NCBI GenBank assembly: GCA_964251665.1
Contig: CAXUKO010000002.1
Coordinates: 248,001-312,000, forward strand
Direction of reading: 5' to 3'
DNA: 64,000 nucleotides
From: JBBQLG01 sp964251665
GTDB lineage: Bacteria; Bacteroidota; Bacteroidia; Cytophagales; Spirosomataceae
Position 1 is the first letter of the stretch. Each line of letters opens with the position of its first letter. Below, one piece after another: positions 52,730 to 62,047 of the stretch. A model generated the notes under the pieces. The model did not search any database. It was given only the letters and a program-made list of their open reading frames with translations, and was not told the DNA's origin. The position numbers and the translations under genes are program-made.

Positions 52730-53578
52730 ATGACCACCCGACGATTGTTTTTAAAAAAGGCTGGCGGTAGCATCGCGCTGGCAACCGCAGCACCGGCCCT
52801 GATAAAAACGCCCCCAACCGCAGTTCGTACCGGTGAGAACTTGTTCAGGCTGGCCTTGGCTGGGTTTAATTTCCTCCATTTTAAGCTGGAGCAGGCGCTG
52901 GAGATGATGCAGAAAGTGGATGTGCATTACCTGTGCATTAAGGATTTTCATTTGCCCCTTAACAGCACTCCTGAACAGATTACAGCCTTCCACGACGCGC
53001 TGAAACAGGCAGGGGTTACGGGCTACGCCGTGGGGCCGATTTACATGAAAAACCAGGCCGAGATCGATAACGCCTTCGAATACGCCCGGCGTGTGGGCGT
53101 GAAGCTGATGATTGGCATTCCGAATCCCGAAGACCTGCCGTATGTCGACAGGAAAATAAAGGAGTTTGACATCCGGTTTGCTATCCATAATCACGGCCCG
53201 GACGGAAATCTCTACCCCAATGCCGCCAGTATTTATGGGTTGATTAAAAACCTGGACCCCCGCCTTGGCATCTGTTTCGATATAGGGCACGACATCCGTT
53301 ACGGCAACGACCCTGTTGCTGACATGAAGAAATACGCCGGCCGGATCTTCGACCTGCATGTTAAAAACGTCACGGCGGCCACTAAAGCGGGTACCACCTG
53401 CGAACTGGGCCGGGGTATTATCGATATTCCTGCCTTTGTTGAGGTGCTACGGAAGGTAAAATACGATGGTTGTTGTAGTTTAGAGTACGAAAAAGACATG
53501 AAAGACCCGTTAGTGGGCATCGCCGAATCGGTTGGCTATTTTAAAGGCGTGTGCGACGCCGGCCGACGGAGCGTGTGA
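52730..53578 (+). CDS. Sugar phosphate isomerase/epimerase (TIM barrel) with Tat signal
   Basis: A 282-residue xylose-isomerase-like barrel. The N-terminus MTTRRLFLKKAGGSIALATA is a twin-arginine signal. Metal-site residues fall in FAIHNHGPDG, GICFDIGHDIRYGND, IFDLHVKN and SLEYEKD. The substrate is unknown. ATG at 52730 is preferred to TTG at 52724. No clear partner genes. The gap before it (52455-52729) shows no feature. Confidence 0.87.
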   Translation: MTTRRLFLKKAGGSIALATAAPALIKTPPTAVRTGENLFRLALAGFNFLHFKLEQALEMMQKVDVHYLCIKDFHLPLNSTPEQITAFHDALKQAGVTGYAVGPIYMKNQAEIDNAFEYARRVGVKLMIGIPNPEDLPYVDRKIKEFDIRFAIHNHGPDGNLYPNAASIYGLIKNLDPRLGICFDIGHDIRYGNDPVADMKKYAGRIFDLHVKNVTAATKAGTTCELGRGIIDIPAFVEVLRKVKYDGCCSLEYEKDMKDPLVGIAESVGYFKGVCDAGRRSV

Positions 53579-53607
53579 TCTCGAAAATAACCCACCAGAC
53601 GGCGAAC

Positions 53608-53640
53608 TTGGATTTCCGTCTTTATTCACTTTTAACTTTG
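53608..53640 (+). promoter_or_regulatory. Promoter with near-leaderless spacing
   Basis: TTG at 53608-53610, spacer of 22 bases, TAACTTTG at 53633-53640: a full match to TTG-N17-23-TAnnTTTG. The ATG of the nuclease gene is at 53645, only 4 bases past the -7 element, so transcription should begin at or next to the start codon. Confidence 0.7.
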
Positions 53641-53644
53641 TTAA

Positions 53645-54520
53645 ATGAACTTGTATAATGACAGTGAGCGGTTTATCTCTATTCTCTCCGACTATGGTTT
53701 TAAAGTGACTTTTGGTAATGAGTCAGACACGAGGTTTCTGAAAAAGGCATTACAGGCTCTTATCAACTCGCCGAGAGCTATTCAGGAGGTCAGGTTTACT
53801 CAAAACGAAATTCAGGGATTGACTAAAGATAGCCGTAGCGGAATTTATGATCTGTTCTGTACTGATGTGTCTGGTGATGAGTTCATTGTGGAAATGCAGT
53901 TGAGTGAATACCCGGAATTCATTCAACGCATGAAATTTTATGCCTTGTACCGATTGAATACCTTAATTCGAAAAGGAAAATATAAATTTGAAGGTTTACC
54001 AAAAATATACTGTATTGGAATTTTAGCGGCCAATATCTTCTCTGATATTATTGATTACCACAATATTGCGGTATTGAAAAATGAGAAAAACGAGTTGGTT
54101 GATGACCAAATGACATTTGTCACTGTAGAATTGAATAAATTCAACAAGCAATTGAGTGATGTGCAGACCGATTTAGATAAACTCATTTACACAATGAAAA
54201 AAGTGAATACTGTTTCCGAACCGACACAGTTTCCTCCCTTTTGGAGCGAGGAATGGTTAGAGGCTGCCATAAAGGAGTTGGATACTCGTGCTATGACCCC
54301 TGAGAAGCGGTTGGCCTATGAGATGACTATCTCGGCCAATGCATTGGCGGTTAAGAATGAGAATAAAAAGATAGAGGAGGTTAAGAATCAGGAGAAGGAG
54401 AACTTTATAAATAGTCTTCTTCAACAAACCGATTTTGACATAGTTAAAATCGCTACACTATCCGGGGCTTCTGTGGAATTTGTAGAAAGTGTTCAACAAA
54501 AAATACAGAGTAGAAGGTGA
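53645..54520 (+). CDS. Rpn-like PD-(D/E)XK nuclease / putative transposase
   Basis: A 291-residue protein of the Rpn / PD-(D/E)XK transposase-like family. The N-terminus DYGFKVTFGNES leads to the nuclease core: YDLFCTDVSGDEFIVEMQLS carries the D...ExQ catalytic pattern, followed by YALYRLNTLIRKG. The C-terminal third is helical and charged (AYEMTISANALAVKNENKK). Members promote RecA-independent recombination in E. coli. The gene is clearly richer in A/T than its neighbours, which suggests horizontal gain. ATG at 53645. Confidence 0.87.
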   Translation: MNLYNDSERFISILSDYGFKVTFGNESDTRFLKKALQALINSPRAIQEVRFTQNEIQGLTKDSRSGIYDLFCTDVSGDEFIVEMQLSEYPEFIQRMKFYALYRLNTLIRKGKYKFEGLPKIYCIGILAANIFSDIIDYHNIAVLKNEKNELVDDQMTFVTVELNKFNKQLSDVQTDLDKLIYTMKKVNTVSEPTQFPPFWSEEWLEAAIKELDTRAMTPEKRLAYEMTISANALAVKNENKKIEEVKNQEKENFINSLLQQTDFDIVKIATLSGASVEFVESVQQKIQSRR

Positions 54521-54607
54521 CTTTATTGACTCCTTCGAGGGCTATAACTCAGAGGCCCATTGCATCGCACAGTTCCAAACGAACCCATTAACTCCTAATC
54601 GTATTCC

Positions 54608-55504
54608 ATGAATCGCAGACAGTTTGTTCAAAACACGGCCCTAACCCTTGGCGGTATCTCGTTGCTCCATCATCCGCTGCTGGCTAATCGGCTGGCCGAT
54701 GACCCGTATAAGATGAAGATGGTGCGCGACAACGTGGGCGTCTTCACCGAAAAAGGCGGCACCATTGCGTACCTGCGCACCAAAGAAGGCTGGGTCGTGG
54801 TCGATTCTGAATTTCCGGAACAGGCGCAGCATTTAATCGACGCCCTGAAAAAGACGGATGATAAGCCCGTCAGCCTGCTGATTAACACGCACCATCACGG
54901 CGACCATACTGGCGGAAACATCGCGTTTAAAGGCATTGCCGGCCATGTTGTCGCCCACCAGAATTCGCTGAAGAACCAGAAAGCCGTGGCCGAAAAAGGC
55001 AATACGGTTGATAAACAGCTTTTTCCCGATGTGACGTTCAGCGATGGCTGGAAACAAAAAGTCGGTGGCGAAAGCCTGCGGGCGTATTATTTTGGGCAGG
55101 GCCATACCGATGGTGACAGCCTGATCCATTTCGAAAACGCTAACGTCGTACACATGGGCGATCTGGTGTTTAACCGGCGTTATCCGTTCGTGGATCGAAG
55201 TGCGGGCGCCAACATCAAAAGCTGGGTTTCGGTGCTGGATAAGACCTTGTCGACCTTCGACAACAAAACCATGTTCGTTTTTGGCCACGCCTTCGACCCC
55301 GAAAAAATCACGGGTACTAAAGACGATATCCGGGCTTTTAAAGATTATTTGGAGAAGCTGCTGACGTTTGTCAGCAGTGAGATCAAGGCGGGGAAATCTA
55401 AAGACGATGTCCTGAAAGCGACGGCGGTTCCGGGCGTAACCGAATGGCAGGGCGATGGAATTGCCCGCAGCCTGCAAGCCGCTTATGAAGAATTAAGCGC
55501 TTGA
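54608..55504 (+). CDS. Exported metallo-beta-lactamase-fold hydrolase
   Basis: A 298-residue MBL protein with a Tat-type start (MNRRQFVQNTALTLGGISLL). Zinc motif THHHGDHTGG, then GQGHTDGDSLIHF and VFGHAFDP supply the other ligands. The arrangement is like periplasmic MBL hydrolases (subclass of unknown substrate; a beta-lactamase activity is possible but not shown). ATG at 54608. A perfect hairpin terminator follows. Confidence 0.9.
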   Translation: MNRRQFVQNTALTLGGISLLHHPLLANRLADDPYKMKMVRDNVGVFTEKGGTIAYLRTKEGWVVVDSEFPEQAQHLIDALKKTDDKPVSLLINTHHHGDHTGGNIAFKGIAGHVVAHQNSLKNQKAVAEKGNTVDKQLFPDVTFSDGWKQKVGGESLRAYYFGQGHTDGDSLIHFENANVVHMGDLVFNRRYPFVDRSAGANIKSWVSVLDKTLSTFDNKTMFVFGHAFDPEKITGTKDDIRAFKDYLEKLLTFVSSEIKAGKSKDDVLKATAVPGVTEWQGDGIARSLQAAYEELSA

Positions 55505-55523
55505 TCGTAAGGGTTAGCGAGAA

Positions 55524-55568
55524 ACCACAAAAAAGCCAGCCCGTTTAACGGGCTGGCTTTTTTGTGGT
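55524..55568. terminator. Two-way Rho-independent terminator
   Basis: A perfect stem of about 20 bp (ACCACAAAAAAGCCAGCCCG with its complement) around a small TTTAA loop, with A- and T-rich ends. It lies between the MBL gene and the convergent RND gene and serves both. Confidence 0.92.
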
Positions 55569-55578
55569 CAGGCCAGTA

Positions 55579-58500
55579 CTAACTAATCGCCTTCGCTACT
55601 TCAAGTTCCTGTGGCTTTTTCGGGACCACTTTCTTGCGGGTGAACCGGGCGATCAACCGGTCAACGACCAGATAAACCGACGGCACAACCAGCAGGGTAA
55701 AGAGCAGCGAACTGCTTAACCCACCGATAATAACCCAGGCCATACCATTTTTTACCTCGGCACCGGCCCCGCTTGCCAAAGCAATTGGCAACATACCGAC
55801 AATCATGGCCAATGTTGTCATCAGGATCGGGCGTAACCGTTCTTTACCAGCTTCAATCAGGGCTTCTACCACATCATATCCTTCTGATTTAAGCTGATTG
55901 GTGAAGTCCACAATCAGGATGGCGTTCTTGGCAACCAGACCCAGCAGCATGATCATCCCTACGATAGAAAACACTGTTAAGCTTTGCATGGCCAGCGCCA
56001 GGGCCAGCAACGCCCCAATCAGGGCTACCGGGATGGAAAACAGTACCACAAACGGATAGACAACACTTTCGTACAGGCCCACCATGATGAAGTACACCAG
56101 CAAAATTCCCAGGATCAGGGCTTGTCCCAGACTGCCAAAGGCGTCGGACTGCTGCTGCAACTGACCCAAATACTGAATCGAAATTCCCTGGGGAAGTTTC
56201 ACATTCGCCATCTTCGTTTGAATGTCAGCACCCACGGAACCCGTCGGGCGACCCACCACCTGCGAGTTTACCGAGATGGCCGACAGGCGGTCGATCCGTT
56301 GCAGTACGCTTTCACCCACCTGCTGTTCGACGCGGGCAAACTGTGATAGCTCAAACGAACGTCCCTGGTTGTTCACGAAGGTCAGACGACTGATGTCGGC
56401 TGCATTCGAGCGGTCGAACTTGTCCAGACTGATCAGAATGTCGTACTCATTGCCGTTCTGCTTAAACTTCGAGCGGTCATCTCCCCGGAAAGCAATCTGC
56501 AAGGCCTGGCCCACGTCCGATGCGCTGATTCCCAACTGGGCCATCCGTTCGCGATCCAGGCGGACACTCACTTCGGGTTTCGGGTCTTTTACCGAATATT
56601 GCACGTCCTGCGTACCCGGCACCGACTGTACGACCTGCTTCACCTGCGCGGCTGCCTGCCGAATCGACGGTAGATCTGATCCTTTGATGGCAATCTGGAT
56701 GGGGGCCTGCGTACCACCGGCAATGGCAACAGGACTGACGGTAACGCGAACGCCGGGAATCCGGGCAATCTCCTGTTTGACCAGACTACCAAAGTCTTCC
56801 GTCGAAATGGTACGGGCTGTTTTATCAACCAGTTTCACGTTCATATCGGCAACGTTGCTGTTCGACGCGGTTGTGATGCCACTGCTGGTGTAACCCACGT
56901 TGGTAAAGACGTTCGTTACCTCAGGGTGTTTCAACAACACCCGCTCAACGCGTTGGGATACCTGATTGGTCTGATAAATGGAGGCTGTTGGTGCCAGTTC
57001 AAGGCTGACGTTGAACTCACCCTGGTCGATTTGCTGCATAAACGCGGCCCCAATAAAACCAGTTGGTACCAGGGCAATGGAACCGATCAGCAACACGATC
57101 ACGGCAATAAATACCCAGCGTTTATGTCCCAGCGATACAGTCAGCACCCGGCCATAAAATTCTTTTAGCCGATCCAGAAAACGCTCGAAACCAAGATTGA
57201 GCTTACCCCAGAGCGTGTTGGGATTCAGGACTTCCAGCTTGCCAAAACGTGATACCAGCAAGGGCGTCAGGGTGAAAGAGACGACCAGACTCATCAGCGT
57301 AGAGAACACAACTACGAGAGCAAACTCCCGGAGAATATTACCGATCAGACCCGAAGTCATGGCCAGCGGTACGAACACCACAACGTCTACCAGGGTAATG
57401 GCCAGGGCCGTAAAGCCGATTTCATTCCGGCCATCCAGCGCTGCTGTGCGCCGGTCTTTGCCCATCTCTAAGTGCCGGTTAATATTTTCCAGCACCACAA
57501 TCGAGTCATCGACCAGAATACCCACCACCAGCGATAACGCCATCAGGGTCATCAGGTTCAGCGAGAAACCGAACAGATACATCAGAATAAACGTCGGAAT
57601 CATGGACGATGGCAACGCCACCAGCACGAACAGCGACGAACGAACGCTATGCAGGAACATCAGCATGACGACCGACACGATCAAAACCGCCAGGAACAAG
57701 TCGTCGACTACAGCGTTGGCCGAGGCTAAGGTATAGGTCGATTGGTCCGAAGCAATGTTGAATTTCAGGCCAATATTGGCGTACTGCTTTTCAATCTGCG
57801 CAATTCGTTCCCGAACCTGCTGACTTACGTCAACGGCGTTGGCATCGGACTGTTTCTGCACCTGCACCCCGATAGAGGGCCTGGCGTTAATGTGGTTGAT
57901 GGCTGTCGCTTCGGCCGTGCCGTCGACTACTTCGGCCACATCGCTCAACAGAATCTGACTCCCATCGGCCCGTCGGGCAATAATCAGGCTGCGAAGCCGG
58001 TTGGTGGTTTCGACCGTCGCATCGAAGCGAATAGAATATTGGTTCTCCTGCGTCTGTAACTGACCGGCCGGGTAGCTGGTATTGGCCGCGTTGATAGCCT
58101 GTGATACCTGTCCGATGGACAGCCCATAGGCCCGCAATTGCTCCTGATTGACGTTTACCTGAATCTCGCGTTCGGCACCGCCAATGATGCTGATCTGACC
58201 CACACCCGGTACGTTCGAGAGCTGCGGCTTTAGCTTATCGTCCATCAGATCGTATAGTTGGGTAGGGGGCAGGTTGGCCGTCAGACCCATCCGTAAAACG
58301 GGAAGTTCGTCGGTCGAGAACTTGTTGAGCGTTGGCTTATCAGCTTCTTCGGGCAGCAGGTTCACGATCTGATCGACCTTACGCTGGGCATCCTGCTGGG
58401 CCAGGTTTACATCGATCCCGTTCTTCAATTGAACGATCACAATGGAAGCACCTTCCTGCGAAGTGGAGTTAATCCGGTCGAGACCTTCCAGCGACGACAG

Positions 58501-58710
58501 GGCATCCTCGATCCGCTTGGTCACGTTGGTTTCTACCTCGTCGGCAGAGGCCCCGCGGTACACGGTCGAGACACTAATTACATTGGCTTCAAACTTCGGC
58601 AGCAGGTTGTAGGAGAGCTGCTTGTAGCTTAAAAAGCCAAACAGAACCAGCACGGTGAAGATGGTCGTCACCAGCAACGGTCGTTTTATGGCTACTTCGG
58701 TTATTGACAT
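55579..58710 (-). CDS. RND efflux pump inner-membrane subunit (AcrB-like)
   Basis: A 1043-residue RND transporter with 12 TM helices and two large periplasmic loops. TM4 has the proton-relay pair in GILVDDSIVVLENI, and the second half has the GLVAKNAILIVDF motif with its lysine equivalent. It pumps drugs or other toxic compounds out using the proton gradient. It is last in the operon marR-tolC-mfp-rnd. The gap to the adaptor gene holds a 30-bp perfect inverted repeat. ATG at 58710. Confidence 0.95.
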   Translation of the reverse strand: MSITEVAIKRPLLVTTIFTVLVLFGFLSYKQLSYNLLPKFEANVISVSTVYRGASADEVETNVTKRIEDALSSLEGLDRINSTSQEGASIVIVQLKNGIDVNLAQQDAQRKVDQIVNLLPEEADKPTLNKFSTDELPVLRMGLTANLPPTQLYDLMDDKLKPQLSNVPGVGQISIIGGAEREIQVNVNQEQLRAYGLSIGQVSQAINAANTSYPAGQLQTQENQYSIRFDATVETTNRLRSLIIARRADGSQILLSDVAEVVDGTAEATAINHINARPSIGVQVQKQSDANAVDVSQQVRERIAQIEKQYANIGLKFNIASDQSTYTLASANAVVDDLFLAVLIVSVVMLMFLHSVRSSLFVLVALPSSMIPTFILMYLFGFSLNLMTLMALSLVVGILVDDSIVVLENINRHLEMGKDRRTAALDGRNEIGFTALAITLVDVVVFVPLAMTSGLIGNILREFALVVVFSTLMSLVVSFTLTPLLVSRFGKLEVLNPNTLWGKLNLGFERFLDRLKEFYGRVLTVSLGHKRWVFIAVIVLLIGSIALVPTGFIGAAFMQQIDQGEFNVSLELAPTASIYQTNQVSQRVERVLLKHPEVTNVFTNVGYTSSGITTASNSNVADMNVKLVDKTARTISTEDFGSLVKQEIARIPGVRVTVSPVAIAGGTQAPIQIAIKGSDLPSIRQAAAQVKQVVQSVPGTQDVQYSVKDPKPEVSVRLDRERMAQLGISASDVGQALQIAFRGDDRSKFKQNGNEYDILISLDKFDRSNAADISRLTFVNNQGRSFELSQFARVEQQVGESVLQRIDRLSAISVNSQVVGRPTGSVGADIQTKMANVKLPQGISIQYLGQLQQQSDAFGSLGQALILGILLVYFIMVGLYESVVYPFVVLFSIPVALIGALLALALAMQSLTVFSIVGMIMLLGLVAKNAILIVDFTNQLKSEGYDVVEALIEAGKERLRPILMTTLAMIVGMLPIALASGAGAEVKNGMAWVIIGGLSSSLLFTLLVVPSVYLVVDRLIARFTRKKVVPKKPQELEVAKAIS

Positions 58711-58726
58711 AGTTTTTATTGAATGA

Positions 58727-58808
58727 CTGACTGATTGAGTGGTTGACTGATTGAATAAAGAGTGAGACGTGAAGCTTGATTCAATCAGTCAACCACTCAA
58801 TCAGTCAG
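58727..58808. repeat. Inverted repeat with 30-bp perfect arms inside the efflux operon
   Basis: Arms 58727-58756 and 58779-58808 pair without mismatch around a 22-base loop. The arms are made of TGAN-like words (CTGACTGATTGAGTGGTTGA...). It lies between the adaptor stop and the RND start, so it would form a large hairpin in the mRNA. Confidence 0.92.
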
Positions 58809-58817
58809 CTACTCCGT

Positions 58818-59873
58818 TTATTTCGTTACCTGTACGGCGGCCCCGTCACTTAGATTGATCTGGCCGGTGGTGACTACCTGCTCGCCGGGCTTAAGGCCAC
58901 TGGTTACCTCAATGGTATCGCCAAAGTCACGGCCAAGCCCAATAGCGCGTTGCCGGGCTTTACCGCCTTCAATCACATATACGTACGGATTTTTGATACT
59001 GGCCACCAGCGCAGAACGTGGAATCTGGATGGCCTGCTGATTTGACTTTTTCGAGAAATCGACGTTTACGAACGTACCCGCTTTCAGCAAACCACCGTTG
59101 GCTAATGTAATCTCGACCGGGTAATTGTGCTCGTCGTTGCCCTGGGGAGCTACATACGAGATCTGCCCGTTAAACACCCGGTTCGGAAACACATCCGCCG
59201 TAACGTGAACGGGCTGGCCTTCGTGCAGCGTGTACACATCCTTCTCGTTGACCAGCACCTGTACTTTCAAACGGGAAATGTCCAGTATCGTACCCAGTGC
59301 CGTGCCGGCGTTCACGTATTCGCCAACTTCAATATTCTTCTTCACGATCCGACCGCTAATGGGCGCTTTTACGTCGGCGTCCTGAATCTGTTTCCGGATT
59401 TGTTCGGCCTGATTCACCGCGTTCTCGTAATTGAATTTGGTGTCGTTCACCTGAATCTCGGTGGTTGCGTTACCGGCTAACAGGGTGTTGTACCGGGTTA
59501 CGTCTTTTTTCAGCTTGTCGATATTCAGTTGAGTCGCCTGTAGAGATAGCTCCTTCAACTTTGTGTCCATCTCAATCAGCGTGCCGCCCTGCCGCACCGT
59601 TGAGCCGAGGTCAAAATTGACGCTTGTTACCTTGCCGGGCGTGGTAGCCATAATATCGGCCTCCTTGAAGGGAATCAGGTTACCGGTTTTGATCAGTTGC
59701 TGCGAAATGGTGCTTTCCGCTACCGTAGCGGCTGTCACGGGAATAGCGGTGTTGGTGTTGGTTGGCAACTGGTTCTTCTGGTCAATCTCTTTTTTATTGG
59801 AAGCCAGTCGAAAGCCGATCAGTGATACAATGGCCAATAGCCCAATCACCACAATAATCGTCGTCTTTTTCAT
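58818..59873 (-). CDS. RND efflux periplasmic adaptor
   Basis: A 351-residue membrane fusion protein. N-terminal anchor or signal (TTIIVVIGLLAIVSLIGFRL), a split lipoyl domain (GKVTSVNFDLGSTVRQGG and DVKAPISGRIVKKNIEVGEY), short helical hairpin, beta barrel (IPRSALVASIKNPYVYV) and membrane-proximal domain (GLKPGEQVVTTGQINL). It joins the RND pump to TolC. It begins 19 bp after the tolC-like gene. ATG at 59873. Confidence 0.93.
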   Translation of the reverse strand: MKKTTIIVVIGLLAIVSLIGFRLASNKKEIDQKNQLPTNTNTAIPVTAATVAESTISQQLIKTGNLIPFKEADIMATTPGKVTSVNFDLGSTVRQGGTLIEMDTKLKELSLQATQLNIDKLKKDVTRYNTLLAGNATTEIQVNDTKFNYENAVNQAEQIRKQIQDADVKAPISGRIVKKNIEVGEYVNAGTALGTILDISRLKVQVLVNEKDVYTLHEGQPVHVTADVFPNRVFNGQISYVAPQGNDEHNYPVEITLANGGLLKAGTFVNVDFSKKSNQQAIQIPRSALVASIKNPYVYVIEGGKARQRAIGLGRDFGDTIEVTSGLKPGEQVVTTGQINLSDGAAVQVTK

Positions 59874-59892
59874 AGGTATTCAGCTGATAGCC

Positions 59893-61230
59893 TTACAATT
59901 GGTTGTAAAAATTAAGTAACGTGCCCTGCGACTGTTCAAGGTCGAGCCGGGCCTGATACAAGTTGATGAGTGAATTAATGTAGTTCGATTGGGCCTGCCG
60001 ATATGAAGTATCTGCATTCAATAGATCGGTCAGCGACTTGGTGCCCTGTCTGTACTGTAAGGTGGTGATGTTGTAAACGTCCTGTGCCAATTTTACGTTA
60101 CGATCATCGTTTTGCACGCTGGCCTGATTTCGCTGGAGTTGCGACTGCGCGTTGTTGAACTGGAGCCGATAGGAAGCTACGTTTAATTTCTGCTGCTCTT
60201 CCTGGGTTACTACCGTCAGCTTCTGTTGCTGCACCTGCGCATCGCGTTGTAATCCATCAAAAATCGGGATACTCAACCGTAGGCCAACGTTACCAAAACC
60301 GACGAAGTTGGTGAACAACTTATCGATGGTCTGAGCCCCCAGGTTTACCGTACCATAACTGGCCGTCAGGCCAAGTGTTGGTATGTAACCGGCCCGAATG
60401 CGTTGCAATTGCAACCGTTGCAAAGCCAGGTTTGCTTCGGACTGTTGGAAAGAAACCAGATTACGGGCCTCAAAAGGCGTTTGTTCCAATGTGGGCAACT
60501 GCGTAAGCACCGCCGAATCTGCTAATGCCAGATTCTGATCGGCTGGGTACCCCATCTGGTACTTGAGCCGGTTCAGGGCCAGGTTGAGATCATTTTCGGC
60601 CAGGGTCAGCTGTGATTGGGTACTGTTATAGTTTACTTCCGAACGCGTGTAATCAACGGGTTGAATCACGCCATTGTCGCGCTGGAGCTTCAGAATGTTC
60701 AGTACCTGCTGCGTCCGCTGGAGATTGTCGCGCAGTAAGGCAATCTGCTGCTGCGCCACAAACACCTGATAGTAGTTGCTGGCAATGTTATAGATAATGT
60801 CTTCGCGGGTCTGACGGGTATTTAAAGCCGCCAATTGCTGATTTGGTTTATTCGCCTTAAGCCCAATCAACAACGACCGGTCGAAAATGGGCTGGGTGAC
60901 CTGTGCCGTCAACGTCGTCTGGTACTTCTGCCCGATGATAAATACGCGGGGATCGGGGCCCAACACACCTGCTGGAATAATGCTTTGCTGTAATTTCAGG
61001 TTGTCGATAGACGTGCCCGTTGCTGATACCTGAGGCAGGTACTGACCCAGCGCCTGACGGGCCTGCTGGTTAGCCGTTTCGGTTTGGTACTGCGCAATGC
61101 GGGTCGTACCGAAGTTCTTCAGACCATAGTCAACACAGTCCTTCAGGCTAAAACCGGGTGTGGTCTGCGCCCAGCCTCTTGCCGCTACTGCCAGCAGGAA
61201 AACCAGACTAAATGCAATTTTACGTTTCAT
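59893..61230 (-). CDS. TolC-type outer membrane channel of the RND system
   Basis: A 445-residue outer membrane efflux protein with signal peptide MKRKIAFSLVFLLAVAARGWAQ. Long coiled helices (ATQLN-like, QQKLTVVTQEEQQKLNVAS, DVYNITTLQYRQGTKSLTDL) fit the OEP family. ATG at 61230 is preferred; the upstream ATG at 61263 lies inside an operator-like sequence and would hide the signal peptide. Confidence 0.92.
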   Translation of the reverse strand: MKRKIAFSLVFLLAVAARGWAQTTPGFSLKDCVDYGLKNFGTTRIAQYQTETANQQARQALGQYLPQVSATGTSIDNLKLQQSIIPAGVLGPDPRVFIIGQKYQTTLTAQVTQPIFDRSLLIGLKANKPNQQLAALNTRQTREDIIYNIASNYYQVFVAQQQIALLRDNLQRTQQVLNILKLQRDNGVIQPVDYTRSEVNYNSTQSQLTLAENDLNLALNRLKYQMGYPADQNLALADSAVLTQLPTLEQTPFEARNLVSFQQSEANLALQRLQLQRIRAGYIPTLGLTASYGTVNLGAQTIDKLFTNFVGFGNVGLRLSIPIFDGLQRDAQVQQQKLTVVTQEEQQKLNVASYRLQFNNAQSQLQRNQASVQNDDRNVKLAQDVYNITTLQYRQGTKSLTDLLNADTSYRQAQSNYINSLINLYQARLDLEQSQGTLLNFYNQL

Positions 61231-61240
61231 AAATACAAAC

Positions 61241-61269
61241 GTTGATGTATCAACTGTAGACATATCAAC
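61241..61269. promoter_or_regulatory. Candidate MarR binding sites before the tolC-like gene
   Basis: GTTGATGTATCAAC (61241-61254) has 6-bp perfect arms; GTAGACATATCAAC (61256-61269) is a half-matching second copy. Both resemble the perfect palindrome at 61785 upstream of marR. Confidence 0.65.
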
Positions 61270-61290
61270 TAGAATAACAAAAAAAGAGAG

Positions 61291-61767
61291 TTATTGATCT
61301 AAAAGCTTTGAGATTTTCTGAAGTACACTCATCAGCGACTGCACTTCTTCGGGGTCCATCTGACTGGTCAGCTGCTGGTCGAACAGTTCGGCAGTTTCCA
61401 GCACCTTTTCCACAATGAGTTTTCCCGCCGGGGTGAGCTGAATCAGATTCTTGCGCCGGTCGGTGCTATCGGCCAGTACGCGCAGGTAACCATCCCGCTC
61501 CAATGTGCGGATGGAGCGCTGTATGCCCGATTTGTCTTTCTGTAACTGATTCGCAATTTCCTGCTGGGAGGGAAGATCATTGCCCCAGAACGAAGCCACA
61601 AACAGGATTGGCAACTGTTCGAACTGGAGTGTAAAACCTAACTGGGCTAATTCACGGTTCGTTTTCCGGGCCAGCAGATGGGCGATGTGGTTGATATTAA
61701 ACACCACCAGTTGACTGAGTTTTGCGGTGATGCGTTGTTGTAAAGCCAATGACGTATCGGTTGTCAT
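61291..61767 (-). CDS. MarR family regulator
   Basis: A 158-residue winged-helix regulator. The recognition region is LPSQQEIANQLQKDKSGIQR and the wing LADSTDRRKNLIQLTPAGK. MarR proteins usually repress efflux and their own gene and are released by small molecules. It heads the efflux genes, with palindromes before both itself and the tolC-like gene. ATG at 61767. Confidence 0.93.
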   Translation of the reverse strand: MTTDTSLALQQRITAKLSQLVVFNINHIAHLLARKTNRELAQLGFTLQFEQLPILFVASFWGNDLPSQQEIANQLQKDKSGIQRSIRTLERDGYLRVLADSTDRRKNLIQLTPAGKLIVEKVLETAELFDQQLTSQMDPEEVQSLMSVLQKISKLLDQ

Positions 61768-61784
61768 GATGCTAACTATTGGTA

Positions 61785-61800
61785 GGTTGATATATCAACC
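61785..61800. promoter_or_regulatory. Candidate MarR operator (autoregulation)
   Basis: GGTTGATATATCAACC is a perfect 16-bp palindrome, 17 bp before the marR start codon. Outer segments AACTATT and AATAGTT also pair. The same core occurs before the tolC-like gene. Confidence 0.7.
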
Positions 61801-61952
61801 AAATAGTTGCTCAGAAAGTTTCTACTCCACTTTGGATGCCTGTGTGCCCGGCTTAAACCAAATGGCTACCCTGTGGCTAAGGAACGCCCCCTGCCTCTGC
61901 CGGTAGACAAAAGAGCCTAAAATAGAGTTTATACATAGACTGAGTCAGATAA

Positions 61953-61987
61953 AGGGCTGCCCTGCAAACACGGTCGCCCTTTTTTTA
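61953..61987 (+). terminator. Orphan terminator-like hairpin
   Basis: AAAGGGC pairs with GCCCTTT around an 18-base loop, and the 3' arm runs on in T. No plus-strand gene lies upstream for about 6 kb, so it may end a small RNA or be chance. Confidence 0.35.
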
Positions 61988-62047
61988 CTCGCCACCCCAA
62001 ATGTCATTCACCCGTTTAAACAGACAGGCATTACCTGCTTACAACTT

